Below the pieces are notes generated by a model. It did no database searches. It saw only the letters and a list, made by a program, of their open reading frames with translations, and was not told the DNA's origin. Positions 1-8,775 of a DNA stretch of 64,000 bases are shown here, one piece after another. This stretch comes from an uncultured Amphritea sp. (GTDB lineage: Bacteria > Pseudomonadota > Gammaproteobacteria > Pseudomonadales > Balneatricaceae), in contig NZ_CAKZLP010000066.1 of NCBI RefSeq assembly GCF_937127095.1, positions 62,001-126,000 of the forward strand, given 5' to 3'. The position numbers and the translations under genes are program-made. The first letter of the stretch is position 1. Each line of letters begins with the position of its first letter.

Positions 1-349
1 CGACGTCGTTCAGCACGGTGCCGGTGTTCCAGTTAAATTGCAGCACCGCATCTTTATTGCTGCCGATAACCTTGCGGTGATATTCATAATGCTGAGGTTG
101 GATGGTCTGATCTTTAACGGTGAACTCAGAGAATTCATGCACTTTGGCTATCAGTGCTTCAGCACTGAGGGATGTTATCCAGCGATCACCTTTACGCTGC
201 AGCTGTCCTATTGCATCTCCACCGAATGAGATACCCATGTCCCACTGGGCTTTGTAGATGGCTTTATAGGGTCTTAATAACTCACTCGCGTGTCCAGGCA
301 GCGATGAAACGAGCAGTAATGCTGAGATAAGTAGTGTGCTGATACGCAT
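1..349 (-). CDS. DUF3108 domain protein (partial, C-terminus off window)
   Basis: Reading leftward from an ATG at 349, an open frame runs to the window edge (about 116 residues seen). It opens with a signal peptide (MRISTLLISALLLVSSLPGHA, cleavage expected near residue 21), followed by the PYKAIYKAQWDMG start typical of the DUF3108 family. DUF3108 proteins are periplasmic and of unknown function, and are often encoded next to purN. The ATG lies 4 bases past the purN stop, so it is probably the last gene of a purM-purN-DUF3108 operon. The stop codon is outside the window. Family assignment is by recognition of the N-terminal pattern and gene order. Confidence 0.85.
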   Translation of the reverse strand, partial: MRISTLLISALLLVSSLPGHASELLRPYKAIYKAQWDMGISFGGDAIGQLQRKGDRWITSLSAEALIAKVHEFSEFTVKDQTIQPQHYEYHRKVIGSNKDAVLQFNWNTGTVLNDV

Positions 350-353
350 CAGT

Positions 354-1007
354 TTACTCCTGAGTGAATTGGTATCCTTCAGGTGCCAGAGTAGTCCCGT
401 CCAGCTGAACTGATCCTGAAACAGAAAGTTTTAGACGATCAGCACAGAACCACTCAACAGCAAGTGGGTAGATCTTATGCTCAAAACTGTGAACTCGCTG
501 TTGCAGGCTCTCAGTCGTATCCGTTGCGAGGATATCGATCGGTGCCTGCAGTGCCAGTGGCCCTCCATCCAGCTCTTCGGTGACAAAGTGGACAGTGCAT
601 CCATGCCGTGAGTCACCTGCCTCCAGCGCTCGCTGATGGGTGTGCAGGCCTTTATATTTCGGCAGCAGGGATGGGTGGATGTTAAACATCCGCCCCCGGT
701 AGTGACGTACAAAAACGGCAGAGAGAATGCGCATAAAGCCGGCCAGAACGATAAGGTCTGGATTGTGGGCATCGATCGCATCGACCATTGCCGCATCAAA
801 GCGCTCGCGGCTGTCATAGTTCTGGTGACTGATAACAATCTCAGAAATGCCGGCTGCTCTGGCGCGTTCAAGGCCAAAAGCGTCCTCTTTATTGCTGAGA
901 ACGGCAGCGATGCGGCCATTAATCTGGCCGCTCGCGATAGCATCAATGATCGCCTGCAGGTTTGAACCGCTGCCGGAGATCAGAACAACAATGCTTTTTT
1001 CCGCCAT
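354..1007 (-). CDS. purN: Phosphoribosylglycinamide formyltransferase
   Basis: Transfers a formyl group from 10-formyl-tetrahydrofolate to GAR, the third step of purine synthesis, in the cytosol. The N-terminal nucleotide-binding motif VVLISGSGSNLQAII is at residues 7-21. The catalytic trio of the family is present: Asn109 and His111 in FNIHPSLLP, and Asp147 in EELDGGP (N106/H108/D144 in E. coli). At 217 residues it is normal length. It follows purM with a 2-base gap, so the two are surely co-transcribed and presumably translationally coupled. Nothing unusual was seen. Confidence 0.97.
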   Translation of the reverse strand: MAEKSIVVLISGSGSNLQAIIDAIASGQINGRIAAVLSNKEDAFGLERARAAGISEIVISHQNYDSRERFDAAMVDAIDAHNPDLIVLAGFMRILSAVFVRHYRGRMFNIHPSLLPKYKGLHTHQRALEAGDSRHGCTVHFVTEELDGGPLALQAPIDILATDTTESLQQRVHSFEHKIYPLAVEWFCADRLKLSVSGSVQLDGTTLAPEGYQFTQE

Positions 1008-1009
1008 TA

Positions 1010-2068
1010 TCAGGCCTCCAGGCCCAGCAGCTGTACCTGTTCTTCGCCAGCAGACGCTGCAGCGATCTCACCGACAATAAACGGGGCTTCGCCAGCATCT
1101 TTCAAAATCTGTAGCGCAGCGTTAGCTGTGTCAGCAGGCACTACAATAACCATGCCGATACCACAGTTCAAGGTGCGATACATCTCGCGTGAATCCACAT
1201 TGCCCAGTGTCTGAATCCAGCGGAATACTTCAGGCATCTGCCAGCTGTTAATATCAATAACGGCTTTAGCGCTCTGCGGCAGCACTCGTGGAATGTTTTC
1301 CAGCAGGCCACCACCGGTAATATGCGACAGCGCATTCACCTGGCTTTTCTTAATAAGCTCCAGCACCGGCTTGACGTAGATCCGGGTTGGTTCCATCAGG
1401 GCTTCAGTCAGTGGTTTGCCATCAACGGTGCCACTCAGGTCAGCATTGCGCACTTCGATGATTTTGCGGATCAGTGAGTAACCGTTTGAGTGTGGGCCGG
1501 AAGAGGGCAGTGCAATAAGTTTGTCGCCGACGCTGACTTTAGACCCATCAATAATCTCATCTTTTTCCACTACGCCGACACAGAAACCTGCCAGATCGTA
1601 ATCTTCGCCTTCATACATGCCCGGCATTTCAGCGGTTTCACCGCCAACCAGAGCCGCTCCGGCTAACTCGCAGCCAGCGCCGATGCCGGTTACAACATCA
1701 GCGGCGATGTCGATATTCAGCTTGCCTGTAGCATAGTAGTCAAGGAAGAACAGTGGTTCTGCTCCGGCGACAATCAGGTCGTTGACGCACATCGCTACCA
1801 GGTCGATACCGATGGTATCGTGTTTATTCAGATCCATTGCCAGACGTAATTTGGTGCCTACGCCGTCGGTGCCGGATACCAGAACAGGCTTTTTATAGCC
1901 CTCAGGGATTTCGCACAGGGCGCCAAAGCCACCCAGGCCGCCCATAACTTCAGGGCGTGCGGTGCGTTTAGCAACGCCTTTAATACGATCAACCAGTGCG
2001 TTACCAGCGTCGATATCGACACCAGCGTCTTTGTAGCTGATAGGAGTGTTATTGTCAGTTGCAGACAT
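1010..2068 (-). CDS. purM: Phosphoribosylformylglycinamidine cyclo-ligase (AIR synthetase)
   Basis: Closes the imidazole ring by converting FGAM to AIR with ATP, the fifth purine step. The start of the enzyme core is visible as [14 protein letters not shown], with the substrate/ATP loop [12 protein letters not shown] near residues 66-77, the GGETAEMPG loop near residue 142 and the [14 protein letters not shown] motif near residue 189. The length (352) matches the family (about 345). First gene of the purM-purN operon. The promoter must lie in the 162-bp gap shared with the divergent DUF2066 gene; no PurR-like palindrome was recognised there. Confidence 0.97.
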   Translation of the reverse strand: MSATDNNTPISYKDAGVDIDAGNALVDRIKGVAKRTARPEVMGGLGGFGALCEIPEGYKKPVLVSGTDGVGTKLRLAMDLNKHDTIGIDLVAMCVNDLIVAGAEPLFFLDYYATGKLNIDIAADVVTGIGAGCELAGAALVGGETAEMPGMYEGEDYDLAGFCVGVVEKDEIIDGSKVSVGDKLIALPSSGPHSNGYSLIRKIIEVRNADLSGTVDGKPLTEALMEPTRIYVKPVLELIKKSQVNALSHITGGGLLENIPRVLPQSAKAVIDINSWQMPEVFRWIQTLGNVDSREMYRTLNCGIGMVIVVPADTANAALQILKDAGEAPFIVGEIAAASAGEEQVQLLGLEA

Positions 2069-2230
2069 AGTATGTGTGAACCTGTTCGGGCTGATTACTG
2101 ATAGGAAAAAATTTGACGCATATTCTATCAGGTTGATGGTGGGGCGGCTATTGTGTGTTAAAGTTTATGCCGTTTTAAAGGACATTTTTTTCAGACTGCC
2201 AGGGTTGCTGTCCTGGGAGTAAAACAGGGT

Positions 2231-3325
2231 ATGAAAACGATCATGATGCGCAATCTTTGTAACTGTCTGCTGGTGTTGTTATTAACCGGTGTATGCGGCC
2301 TGGCGCAGGCTGCTACTGTCAAAGGACTCTATACCGCAGAGATGCTGGTGCCGGAGCAGCTGGCTCAGCCGGGTGTCGATCAGTTGCAAGCAGGTCTGAG
2401 AGCGGTGCTGATTAAAGTATCCGGTCGTAGCAATGTGGTTAACAAGCCTGCGGTGGTGAATGCGTTACAACAGCCATCGGCCTGGCTGAATCAGTTTGGT
2501 TATCAGGCCACTCAGATTCCGGTAGCCGCAGGCGATGGTCGGGAAGTGCTGGGGCAGCGGTTGCTGCTGGAGTTCGATCCGGTGCTGATCGATCAGTTGT
2601 TGCAGCAATCAGGTATGAGAGCAATCGGCCATGCCCGTCCAGTATTGTTGGTATGGCTGGCTCAGCAACGGGGCGCAGCTGCCCGTGATTTTGTCTCACA
2701 GGAGAGCCAGATTTATACTGAGCTGCTGCAGCAGGCCGATCTGCGGGGCTTGCCCCTGAGTCTGCCTTTGTTGGATCTTAATGATCAGAATGCGCTCGAT
2801 GTCAGTGATCTGTGGGGCTTTTTTCGTGAACCGATTCAGCAAGCCTCTGAGCGATACCAGCCCGACGGCATTCTGGTTGGGCGGCTGTTGCAGGGCAATG
2901 GCGGTGGCTGGCAAACAGAGTGGCTGCTGCTAAAAGAGGGGCAAGCCCGTTCGATGACGCCGTCCGGTTCGTTGTCAGAGCAGTTAAAGCAGGTCATCAA
3001 TGAATCGGCTGATTTTGCTCTGGCCTCCCTGGGGGCTTCCCGTTTTAATTACGTCGAAACAGGATTGCAACTTGAAGTCGCTAATATAGTCGAAATAGAA
3101 GATTATCTGCAGTTAGTGGATTATCTGCGTCAGTTACCTCCGGTCGAGGCGGTGCGCGTCAGTGGTGTTGATGCCGACCGGGTATTGTTCCGGGTCGAGC
3201 TTCAGGGAGGGGTGCAGGCGCTTGAGCAGGCAGTTCGCCTGAATCAGCGTATGTCGCCAACACCCCGTTTTAGCAGCGGTAATGCTGAAACGGTATATTC
3301 ATATCGCTGGCAGCAGGAACAGTGA
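2231..3325 (+). CDS. DUF2066 domain-containing periplasmic protein
   Basis: A 364-residue protein with an N-terminal signal peptide (NLCNCLLVLLLTGVCGLAQA, cleaved near residue 27) followed by VKGLYTAEMLVPEQ, the usual opening of DUF2066 proteins. The function of the family is unknown. In related bacteria it sits between purM and hda, as here. ATG codons at 2231 and 2246 are both possible; the first is kept because AGGG lies a few bases upstream. The next gene begins 28 bases after the stop, so the downstream permease is likely in the same transcript. Confidence 0.85.
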   Translation: MKTIMMRNLCNCLLVLLLTGVCGLAQAATVKGLYTAEMLVPEQLAQPGVDQLQAGLRAVLIKVSGRSNVVNKPAVVNALQQPSAWLNQFGYQATQIPVAAGDGREVLGQRLLLEFDPVLIDQLLQQSGMRAIGHARPVLLVWLAQQRGAAARDFVSQESQIYTELLQQADLRGLPLSLPLLDLNDQNALDVSDLWGFFREPIQQASERYQPDGILVGRLLQGNGGGWQTEWLLLKEGQARSMTPSGSLSEQLKQVINESADFALASLGASRFNYVETGLQLEVANIVEIEDYLQLVDYLRQLPPVEAVRVSGVDADRVLFRVELQGGVQALEQAVRLNQRMSPTPRFSSGNAETVYSYRWQQEQ

Positions 3326-3353
3326 ATCAAAGAGTGGTCGAAAGGGAGTGCTT

Positions 3354-4406
3354 ATGAGCGATTCGCAGCGGTGGTTTTTTCTTATTTTTACACTGGTTTT
3401 AGGGTTTCTGCTCTACCTGTTGCAGCCGATTTTATCGCCTTTTATCGTTGCCGCACTACTGGCTTATCTCACCGATCCTTTGGCCGACAGGCTGGAAGCG
3501 AGGGGGCTAAGCCGGACGTTTTCTGTGGTTGTGGTGTTTTTGATGATGACCTCCGTGTTGCTGTTGCTGGTGGTCTGGCTGTTACCGAAACTAGGTTCGC
3601 AGCTGCAGGTGATGGTTAAAATGGTGCCCCAGGTGCTTACCATGGTTGAGACTGTGTGGATCCCCTGGGTGGAAGAGAATATTGGCATATCGCTTGCCGG
3701 GTTTGATCTGCAAAGCCTGAAAGAGCTCATGAGTGGTCATTGGCAACAGACCGGTAGTCTGGTTAAAGGGCTGTTCAGCAGTGTCGGTCAGTCAGGATTG
3801 GCAGTGGCTGCCTGGGTGGCTAATCTGGTGCTGATTCCTGTGGTGATGTTTTATCTGTTACGCGACTGGGACGTGATGATGGATAAAATAGGTTTCCTGT
3901 TGCCGCGGAATGTGGAAAAAAAGGTAACCCTCTGGGCTCAGGAATGTGATGAGGTTCTGGGTGCCTTCATTAAGGGGCAATTGCTGGTCATGCTGGCGCT
4001 TGGGGTGATCTACTCCCTCGGACTCTGGAGCGTTGGTCTGGACCTGGCCTTACTAGTAGGTATGCTGGCAGGTCTGGCCAGTATTGTGCCCTATATGGGG
4101 TTTATTGTCGGTATTGTAGCGGCAGGTGTTGCTGCAATGCTGCAATTTAATGATCTGACGATGCTGGCATGGGTTGGTGTGGTATTTGCCATAGGTCAGG
4201 CACTGGAAGGGATGGTGCTGACGCCCCTTTTAGTAGGGGACCGAATCGGGCTGCATCCCGTGGCGGTAATATTCGCCATCATGGCGGGTGGACAGCTGTT
4301 CGGTTTTGTCGGGATTTTGATTGCACTTCCCGTTGCTGCCGTTATTATGGTGCTCCTTCGACATCTGCATCAGGGATACAAAAGTAGTAAACTTTATGAC
4401 TGCTGA
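3354..4406 (+). CDS. AI-2E family transporter (PerM/YdiK-like permease)
   Basis: Polytopic inner-membrane protein of 350 residues with about eight hydrophobic segments and the family hallmarks: an early FLLYLLQPILSPFIVAALLAYL segment, VLIPVVMFYLLRDWD mid-protein, and the C-terminal GLHPVAVIFAIMAGGQLFGF stretch. The family exports or exchanges small molecules; the substrate cannot be deduced and AI-2 itself is unproven for most members. The frame is open further upstream, but the ATG at 3354 is preferred because AAAGGGAG precedes it by a normal spacing and it does not overlap the DUF2066 gene. A paralogue lies at 41938. Confidence 0.88.
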   Translation: MSDSQRWFFLIFTLVLGFLLYLLQPILSPFIVAALLAYLTDPLADRLEARGLSRTFSVVVVFLMMTSVLLLLVVWLLPKLGSQLQVMVKMVPQVLTMVETVWIPWVEENIGISLAGFDLQSLKELMSGHWQQTGSLVKGLFSSVGQSGLAVAAWVANLVLIPVVMFYLLRDWDVMMDKIGFLLPRNVEKKVTLWAQECDEVLGAFIKGQLLVMLALGVIYSLGLWSVGLDLALLVGMLAGLASIVPYMGFIVGIVAAGVAAMLQFNDLTMLAWVGVVFAIGQALEGMVLTPLLVGDRIGLHPVAVIFAIMAGGQLFGFVGILIALPVAAVIMVLLRHLHQGYKSSKLYDC

Positions 4407-4555
4407 GCAGTGTGTATACAGATGATGCAGCGATTTAATGTCCGGCGCTGAGAAAATAGTGAGTTTAAGCTGTACCGCAAAGCTTAAAAATCCAGAAACT
4501 TTAAACGATGAGAAAAGGCCCGGTGTCCAACTGCAGGCCATATATATATTGATAG

Positions 4556-5260
4556 ATGAGTAGTCCTGAGCCCTTTCAGATACCCCTGGGTATCACTCTG
4601 CGGGATGATGCCCGATTTGAGAATTTCCTTTGCCAGGGGAATGAGTTGCTGTGCAACACGCTGGATCAGGCTGCCCAGGGTGAAGGGGAGCAATATTTAT
4701 ACATCTGGGGTAACAGTGATAGTGGTTGCTCCCATCTGTTGCAGGCGGTTTGTCACGCCTCTGACCCGGTTGGCCGCACCGCTGTTTACCTGCCCCTGGA
4801 TGAACTGCTTGATATGGGGCCAGGTGTGCTCGAAGGCATGGAGCATCTTGATCTGGTCTGTCTTGACCATATTCAGATTATTGCGGGTAATAAACAGTGG
4901 GAAGAGGGAATATTCCACTTTTTCAATCGTATACGCGCTGAAAATAACCGATTGCTGGTAGCCGGTGACCGCGCCCCCAGACAATTAAACCTCAATCTGC
5001 CTGATCTGGCTTCGCGCCTGAGCTGGGGGATGGTGTTTCAGGTGCATAATCTGGACGATGAAGGCAAGGTGCGCGCGTTGCAATTGCGTGCACGTGGGCG
5101 TGGTTTTACCATTAGTGAAGAGGTTGCCTGGTTTTTGATCCACCGGGCCAGTCGCAGTATGGCTGACCTGTTTGAGTTGCTGGATAAACTTGACTCAGCA
5201 TCGCTGAGTGCCAAGCGTAAAGTGACAATTCCATTTGTTAAACAGGTTCTGGGTCTTTAA
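4556..5260 (+). CDS. hda: DnaA regulatory inactivator Hda
   Basis: Hda works with the DNA-loaded sliding clamp to stimulate ATP hydrolysis by DnaA and so prevents re-initiation. The N-terminal clamp-binding motif QIPLGITL is at residues 8-15. It is followed by a DnaA-like AAA+ core with a degenerate P-loop (WGNSDSGCSHLL), typical of Hda, and an arginine-finger region (LASRLSWG). At 234 residues it has normal length. No good ribosome-binding site precedes the ATG; the upstream bases are an AT-run (tatatatatt), so translation may be weak or the start imperfectly placed. Confidence 0.93.
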   Translation: MSSPEPFQIPLGITLRDDARFENFLCQGNELLCNTLDQAAQGEGEQYLYIWGNSDSGCSHLLQAVCHASDPVGRTAVYLPLDELLDMGPGVLEGMEHLDLVCLDHIQIIAGNKQWEEGIFHFFNRIRAENNRLLVAGDRAPRQLNLNLPDLASRLSWGMVFQVHNLDDEGKVRALQLRARGRGFTISEEVAWFLIHRASRSMADLFELLDKLDSASLSAKRKVTIPFVKQVLGL

Positions 5261-5292
5261 TCCATTTAAATGACCCCTTAATACGGCGGACT

Positions 5293-5529
5293 ATGAATAT
5301 TATTCTGGCAGGTTTTACATCGGACGTGTCTGAAAAGGACTTAAGAGAGATGTTATCTCATTATGCTGAAGTAGATGAGTTGAGCATTATGTCGGGTGAT
5401 CTTCCTGAACAGACTGTTGCAGTGCTGACTATTGAAGGCAGCAATGCTGAAGCGCACTGGGTTACCCGACGGCTAACCGGGTTGTACTGGCATGGACACT
5501 CACTGCGGGCGTATGTGTCGCTTTTCTAA
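5293..5529 (+). CDS. Small RRM-like protein, unknown function
   Basis: A 78-residue protein whose pattern MNIILAGFTSDVSEKDLREMLSHYAEV resembles the first strand and helix of an RNA-recognition motif (one beta strand, helix, then VAVLTIEG as a further strand). RNP1 aromatic residues are not clearly conserved, so RNA binding is only a suggestion. It lies between hda and a pseudouridine synthase gene, whose start codon is only 1-16 bases after this stop, which implies co-translation. Spacing after hda is 32 bases. Confidence 0.6.
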   Translation: MNIILAGFTSDVSEKDLREMLSHYAEVDELSIMSGDLPEQTVAVLTIEGSNAEAHWVTRRLTGLYWHGHSLRAYVSLF

Positions 5530-5545
5530 AGTGGATAGCGGCGCT

Positions 5546-6235
5546 ATGAAGGGGTACTCACTGGTCGTTCAGACAGACGATTATCTGATTATTAATAAGG
5601 CACCGGGAGTCTCCGTACATCGTGATGAGGCGGAGACTGGCCTTTTACAACAGATCGCTACTGACCTGAGTTGTGGCCCTCTGTATCTGGTTCACCGTCT
5701 GGATAAAATGACCTCAGGTTTATTATTACTGGGGCGTCATGCACAGGCCGCCTCTATTCTTTCCCAGCAGTTTCAGCTACGAACGGTAGAAAAATACTAC
5801 ATTGCGTTGTCCGATCAAAAGCCCCGTAAAAAGCAGGGGCTGATTAAAGGTGATATGGAACGCAGCCGCAGAGGCAGCTGGAAGTTGACCACCGGTATGA
5901 GCAATCCCGCCGTGACCCGTTTTTTCAGTTGCGCAGCATCGCCCGGGCTGCGTCTGTTTTTGCTGCGCCCTTTAACCGGCAAAACTCATCAGTTACGCGT
6001 TGCCCTGAAGAGTGTCGGCGCGGCTATTATCGGCGATCAGCGTTACCATAGCGCATCAGAGCAATCTGCCGACCGGGGGTATCTGCACGCCTGGTGTTTG
6101 GCATTTGACTGGCAAGGTGAGCGACGAGAGTATCTGTGTGATCCGGATATTGGTGAGCTGTTTCTTCAGGATGCTGTAAAACAGCAGCTTGAAAGCTGGA
6201 AACCGCCCGGCAGTCTTGCCTGGCCAAAAGCGTAA
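5546..6235 (+). CDS. RluA-family pseudouridine synthase
   Basis: Isomerises uridine to pseudouridine in RNA. Seen: the YLIINKAPGVSVHRDE opening, the catalytic-loop motif LVHRLDKMTSGLLLL (the Asp of HRLD is the nucleophile), and the C-terminal RPLTGKTHQLRVAL motif. At about 229 residues it is a short single-domain RluA-type enzyme without an S4 domain, resembling the Rlu family known as TIGR01621; the RNA target is unknown. The ATG at 5546 is preferred. A GTG at 5531 and an ATG at 5492 overlapping the RRM-like gene are alternatives. Confidence 0.85.
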   Translation: MKGYSLVVQTDDYLIINKAPGVSVHRDEAETGLLQQIATDLSCGPLYLVHRLDKMTSGLLLLGRHAQAASILSQQFQLRTVEKYYIALSDQKPRKKQGLIKGDMERSRRGSWKLTTGMSNPAVTRFFSCAASPGLRLFLLRPLTGKTHQLRVALKSVGAAIIGDQRYHSASEQSADRGYLHAWCLAFDWQGERREYLCDPDIGELFLQDAVKQQLESWKPPGSLAWPKA

Positions 6236-6264
6236 CATGACCCAACCGTAATAAGAGTGTTTCA

Positions 6265-6480
6265 ATGAAAGATGACCGAACCGAACGGGATTTCCATGCC
6301 CGTAGTGAGGAAGAGCAGCAGGCGTTTCTTCAGGAAACCTGGTGTGATAACTGTCAGGAAGCCAACCTGGGAATGAAAAATCCGCGGGAATACCTCCATA
6401 AGGGGGTTATTTTTATTGAAGGTGAGTGTGAACGCTGCGAAAACGTTGTGCTGACCGAACTCACAGAAGACGACTTTTAA
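6265..6480 (+). CDS. Small zinc-ribbon-like protein, unknown function
   Basis: A 71-residue acidic protein with two CxxC pairs, Cys27/Cys30 (TWCDNCQEAN) and Cys55/Cys58 (ECERCENVV). This four-cysteine layout predicts a zinc ribbon. No further function is recognised. It lies in a tight run of genes between the pseudouridine synthase and tcdA, 15 bases before the latter. Confidence 0.7.
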   Translation: MKDDRTERDFHARSEEEQQAFLQETWCDNCQEANLGMKNPREYLHKGVIFIEGECERCENVVLTELTEDDF

Positions 6481-6495
6481 GGCCTTTTTTTTTAT

Positions 6496-7341
6496 ATGAA
6501 CGACTCTTTTAATCAGCGATTTGGTGGTACTCAGAGGTTGTATGGCCTAACCGGAGCTGAGCTGTTCCGCCAGTCCCATATCTGTGTGATCGGTATAGGT
6601 GGTGTGGGTTCCTGGGCTGCTGAAGCGCTGGCACGTTCAGCCATTGGTAATATCACCCTGATCGATCTGGATGATATCTGTGTTACCAACACCAATCGGC
6701 AGATACATGCTCTGGATAGCACGATTGGTGAGCCAAAAACAGAGGTGATGGCAGAACGGATACGCCATATAAACCCTGAGTGCCAGGTTGAGATCGTTGA
6801 TGACTTCATCACTCTGGAAAATATTCCCCAGCTGATCGGACGTCGGTTCAACTATGTGATCGATTGTATTGATAGCGTGAAAGAGAAAGCGGCTCTGATT
6901 GCGCACTGCAAGCGTAATAAAATTCCGATTATCACCGTCGGGGGGGCGGGAGGGCAAACAGACCCTACGCAGATTAATATCGTCGATCTGAGCAAAACTA
7001 ACCATGATCCTCTGGCGGCTAAAACCCGTTCACTGTTGCGCCGCTATTACAACTTCAGTAAGAGCGGCCGGCGGTTTGCGGTTGATTGTGTCTATTCTAC
7101 TGAACAATTGGTTTATCCTCAGGCGGATGGCAGTGTCTGTCAGATGAAGTCGGTTGCGGAAGGTAATACCCGTCTTGATTGCAGTGGCGGTTTTGGTGCG
7201 TCTACCTGTGTCACTGCTACGTTTGGCTTTGTTGCGGTATCCCGGGTGCTGCAAAAGATGCTCGAAAGAGCTGACCGAGAGAGCGCTGAACTAGAGAGCG
7301 TTGAACTAGAGAGCGTTGAACTAGAGGGGAAATCGTTATAA
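6496..7341 (+). CDS. tcdA: tRNA threonylcarbamoyladenosine dehydratase TcdA
   Basis: E1-like ATP-dependent enzyme that cyclises t6A at position 37 of ANN-decoding tRNAs (ct6A), formerly YgdL/CsdL. Seen: RFGGTQRLYG opening, nucleotide-binding motif IGIGGVGSWAAEAL near residues 33-46, and adenylation-domain residues TNTNRQIHALDSTIG and GGAGGQTDPTQ. Length 281. The last 20 residues are a low-complexity acidic tail made of three pentapeptide repeats (ESAEL, ESVEL, ESVEL), encoded by a 15-bp tandem repeat that is not part of the family. The ATG follows a run of nine T residues, with AAGG about 14 bases upstream. Confidence 0.93.
   Translation: MNDSFNQRFGGTQRLYGLTGAELFRQSHICVIGIGGVGSWAAEALARSAIGNITLIDLDDICVTNTNRQIHALDSTIGEPKTEVMAERIRHINPECQVEIVDDFITLENIPQLIGRRFNYVIDCIDSVKEKAALIAHCKRNKIPIITVGGAGGQTDPTQINIVDLSKTNHDPLAAKTRSLLRRYYNFSKSGRRFAVDCVYSTEQLVYPQADGSVCQMKSVAEGNTRLDCSGGFGASTCVTATFGFVAVSRVLQKMLERADRESAELESVELESVELEGKSL
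7279..7326 (+). repeat. 15-bp in-frame tandem repeat, 3 copies
   Basis: Unit GAGAGCGTTGAACTA at 7279-7293 (one C/T difference), 7294-7308 and 7309-7323, followed by a further GAG. The period keeps the tcdA frame and codes for an ESVEL pentapeptide. It probably arose by slippage at the 3' end of tcdA. Confidence 0.95.
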
Positions 7342-7452
7342 TCATGCTTTAAACTCCCTGATATGAGGCGTTGACTGACTATTGCAGTTGACCTTTTAGT
7401 GCAACAGTCTAAAGTGTCTTGATTCTCTCGCAAACGGATATCCGGCTTATCA

Positions 7453-8754
7453 ATGTCAATGTGCTTTTCAGAAGGATTTTATAAAGCTATTTTTGAGGGC
7501 TGCAGTGATGCGATCTATGTTATAGATCCGCAAAACTCGCGTATTCTCGATGCAAATACTTGTGCCTGGCAAGACCTTGGGATGAGTCGTGAGCAACTGT
7601 TAGAACACAGTGTTATCTCGTTGCAACAAGGCGTTGAAAATGAGGAGCACTGGGCGCAGATTGTGGAGATTGTTTTTGCTTCTCACCCGAATGCATTTAC
7701 CTTTATTGGTCGTCACTATCATCAGCGCGGTACCTCTTTCCCGGTGGAAGTCTATACCAGTGTGATCGAGTTCGAAGGTCAGCCACTTTTTCTGTCGGTG
7801 GCTCGCAACCTTGATCGAACCTCATCCCAGCGCGAGGAGTTTCGTACCAGGGATGCCCGCCTGACCTATGCCCTGAATGAAGCAGTGGACGGGCTGTGGG
7901 ATTGGGAGATAGGTAGTAACGAAGTGTTTTTCTCGCCACAGCTGAAGCAGATGTTAGGTTACCTTCCCCATGAAATGACACCGAATCTGGATACCTGGAC
8001 GCAAGCGGTACATGAGTCAGATCGTGAGCGGGTGATTGCAGCGCTGAACGATCACCTTGAAGGACGGGCCGGGAGTTATAGTGCGGAATATCAGATACGA
8101 AAACGCGATGGCAGCTATATCTGGGTCAGAGATCGGGGCCGCATCTGCCAACAGGATGATGAAGGTAACCCTTTACGGGTCGTGGGAATGGTGCATGATA
8201 TTACCCGCAGTAAAGATCTGGAAGAGCAGTTGCGAGAGCAGGCCAGTCATGATCACCTGACCGGTTTGCTGAACCGGCGTGCAGGCTATATACACTTCTC
8301 TAAGCAGCTTAGTTTTGCTTTGCGCTATAGCCAGAGCCTGGCTGTCTGCCTGATCGATCTGGATCATTTTAAGAATATTAATGACTCCTTTGGCCATCTG
8401 GTGGGGGATTCAGTGTTGAAGCACTTTGTTGAGCTGATGAGTACTACCCTGCGTAAGTCGGATTCGCTGATGCGTTGGGGCGGGGAGGAGTTTCTGCTAT
8501 TGTTGCCGAACACCGAGATCTGTAGTGCTCAGCAGCTGATCGAACAGCTAAAAGAAAAGCTGGGAGACAACCCGGTGGTGCTGGAGCTGGAAGGCCGTGA
8601 GATTAATTATACCTTTAGTGCCGGGCTTGCCAGCTTTCCGGTTCACTCTCAGTCTCTGGATAGTTTGATCAAATGTGCCGATGACGCCCTCTATGAAGCT
8701 AAAGCAGAGGGACGCAACCGGATTTATATCAGTCGTGAGGGGGATGGTGTATAG
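7453..8754 (+). CDS. PAS-PAS-GGDEF diguanylate cyclase
   Basis: Soluble 433-residue protein. Two PAS sensor domains (about residues 10-125 and 130-255; the second ends in the PAC-like VVGMVHDITRSKDLEEQL) precede a GGDEF domain starting at DHLTGLLNRRAGYI (about 268). The active-site signature is GGEEF at 343-347, and an intact inhibitory I-site RKSD (334-337) lies five residues before it, so the enzyme should make c-di-GMP with product inhibition. No membrane segment or EAL domain is seen. It is separated from tcdA by 111 bp. The signal sensed by the PAS domains cannot be told. Confidence 0.92.
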   Translation: MSMCFSEGFYKAIFEGCSDAIYVIDPQNSRILDANTCAWQDLGMSREQLLEHSVISLQQGVENEEHWAQIVEIVFASHPNAFTFIGRHYHQRGTSFPVEVYTSVIEFEGQPLFLSVARNLDRTSSQREEFRTRDARLTYALNEAVDGLWDWEIGSNEVFFSPQLKQMLGYLPHEMTPNLDTWTQAVHESDRERVIAALNDHLEGRAGSYSAEYQIRKRDGSYIWVRDRGRICQQDDEGNPLRVVGMVHDITRSKDLEEQLREQASHDHLTGLLNRRAGYIHFSKQLSFALRYSQSLAVCLIDLDHFKNINDSFGHLVGDSVLKHFVELMSTTLRKSDSLMRWGGEEFLLLLPNTEICSAQQLIEQLKEKLGDNPVVLELEGREINYTFSAGLASFPVHSQSLDSLIKCADDALYEAKAEGRNRIYISREGDGV

Positions 8755-8775
8755 CCCGAGCTGTTTTTAACCGCA

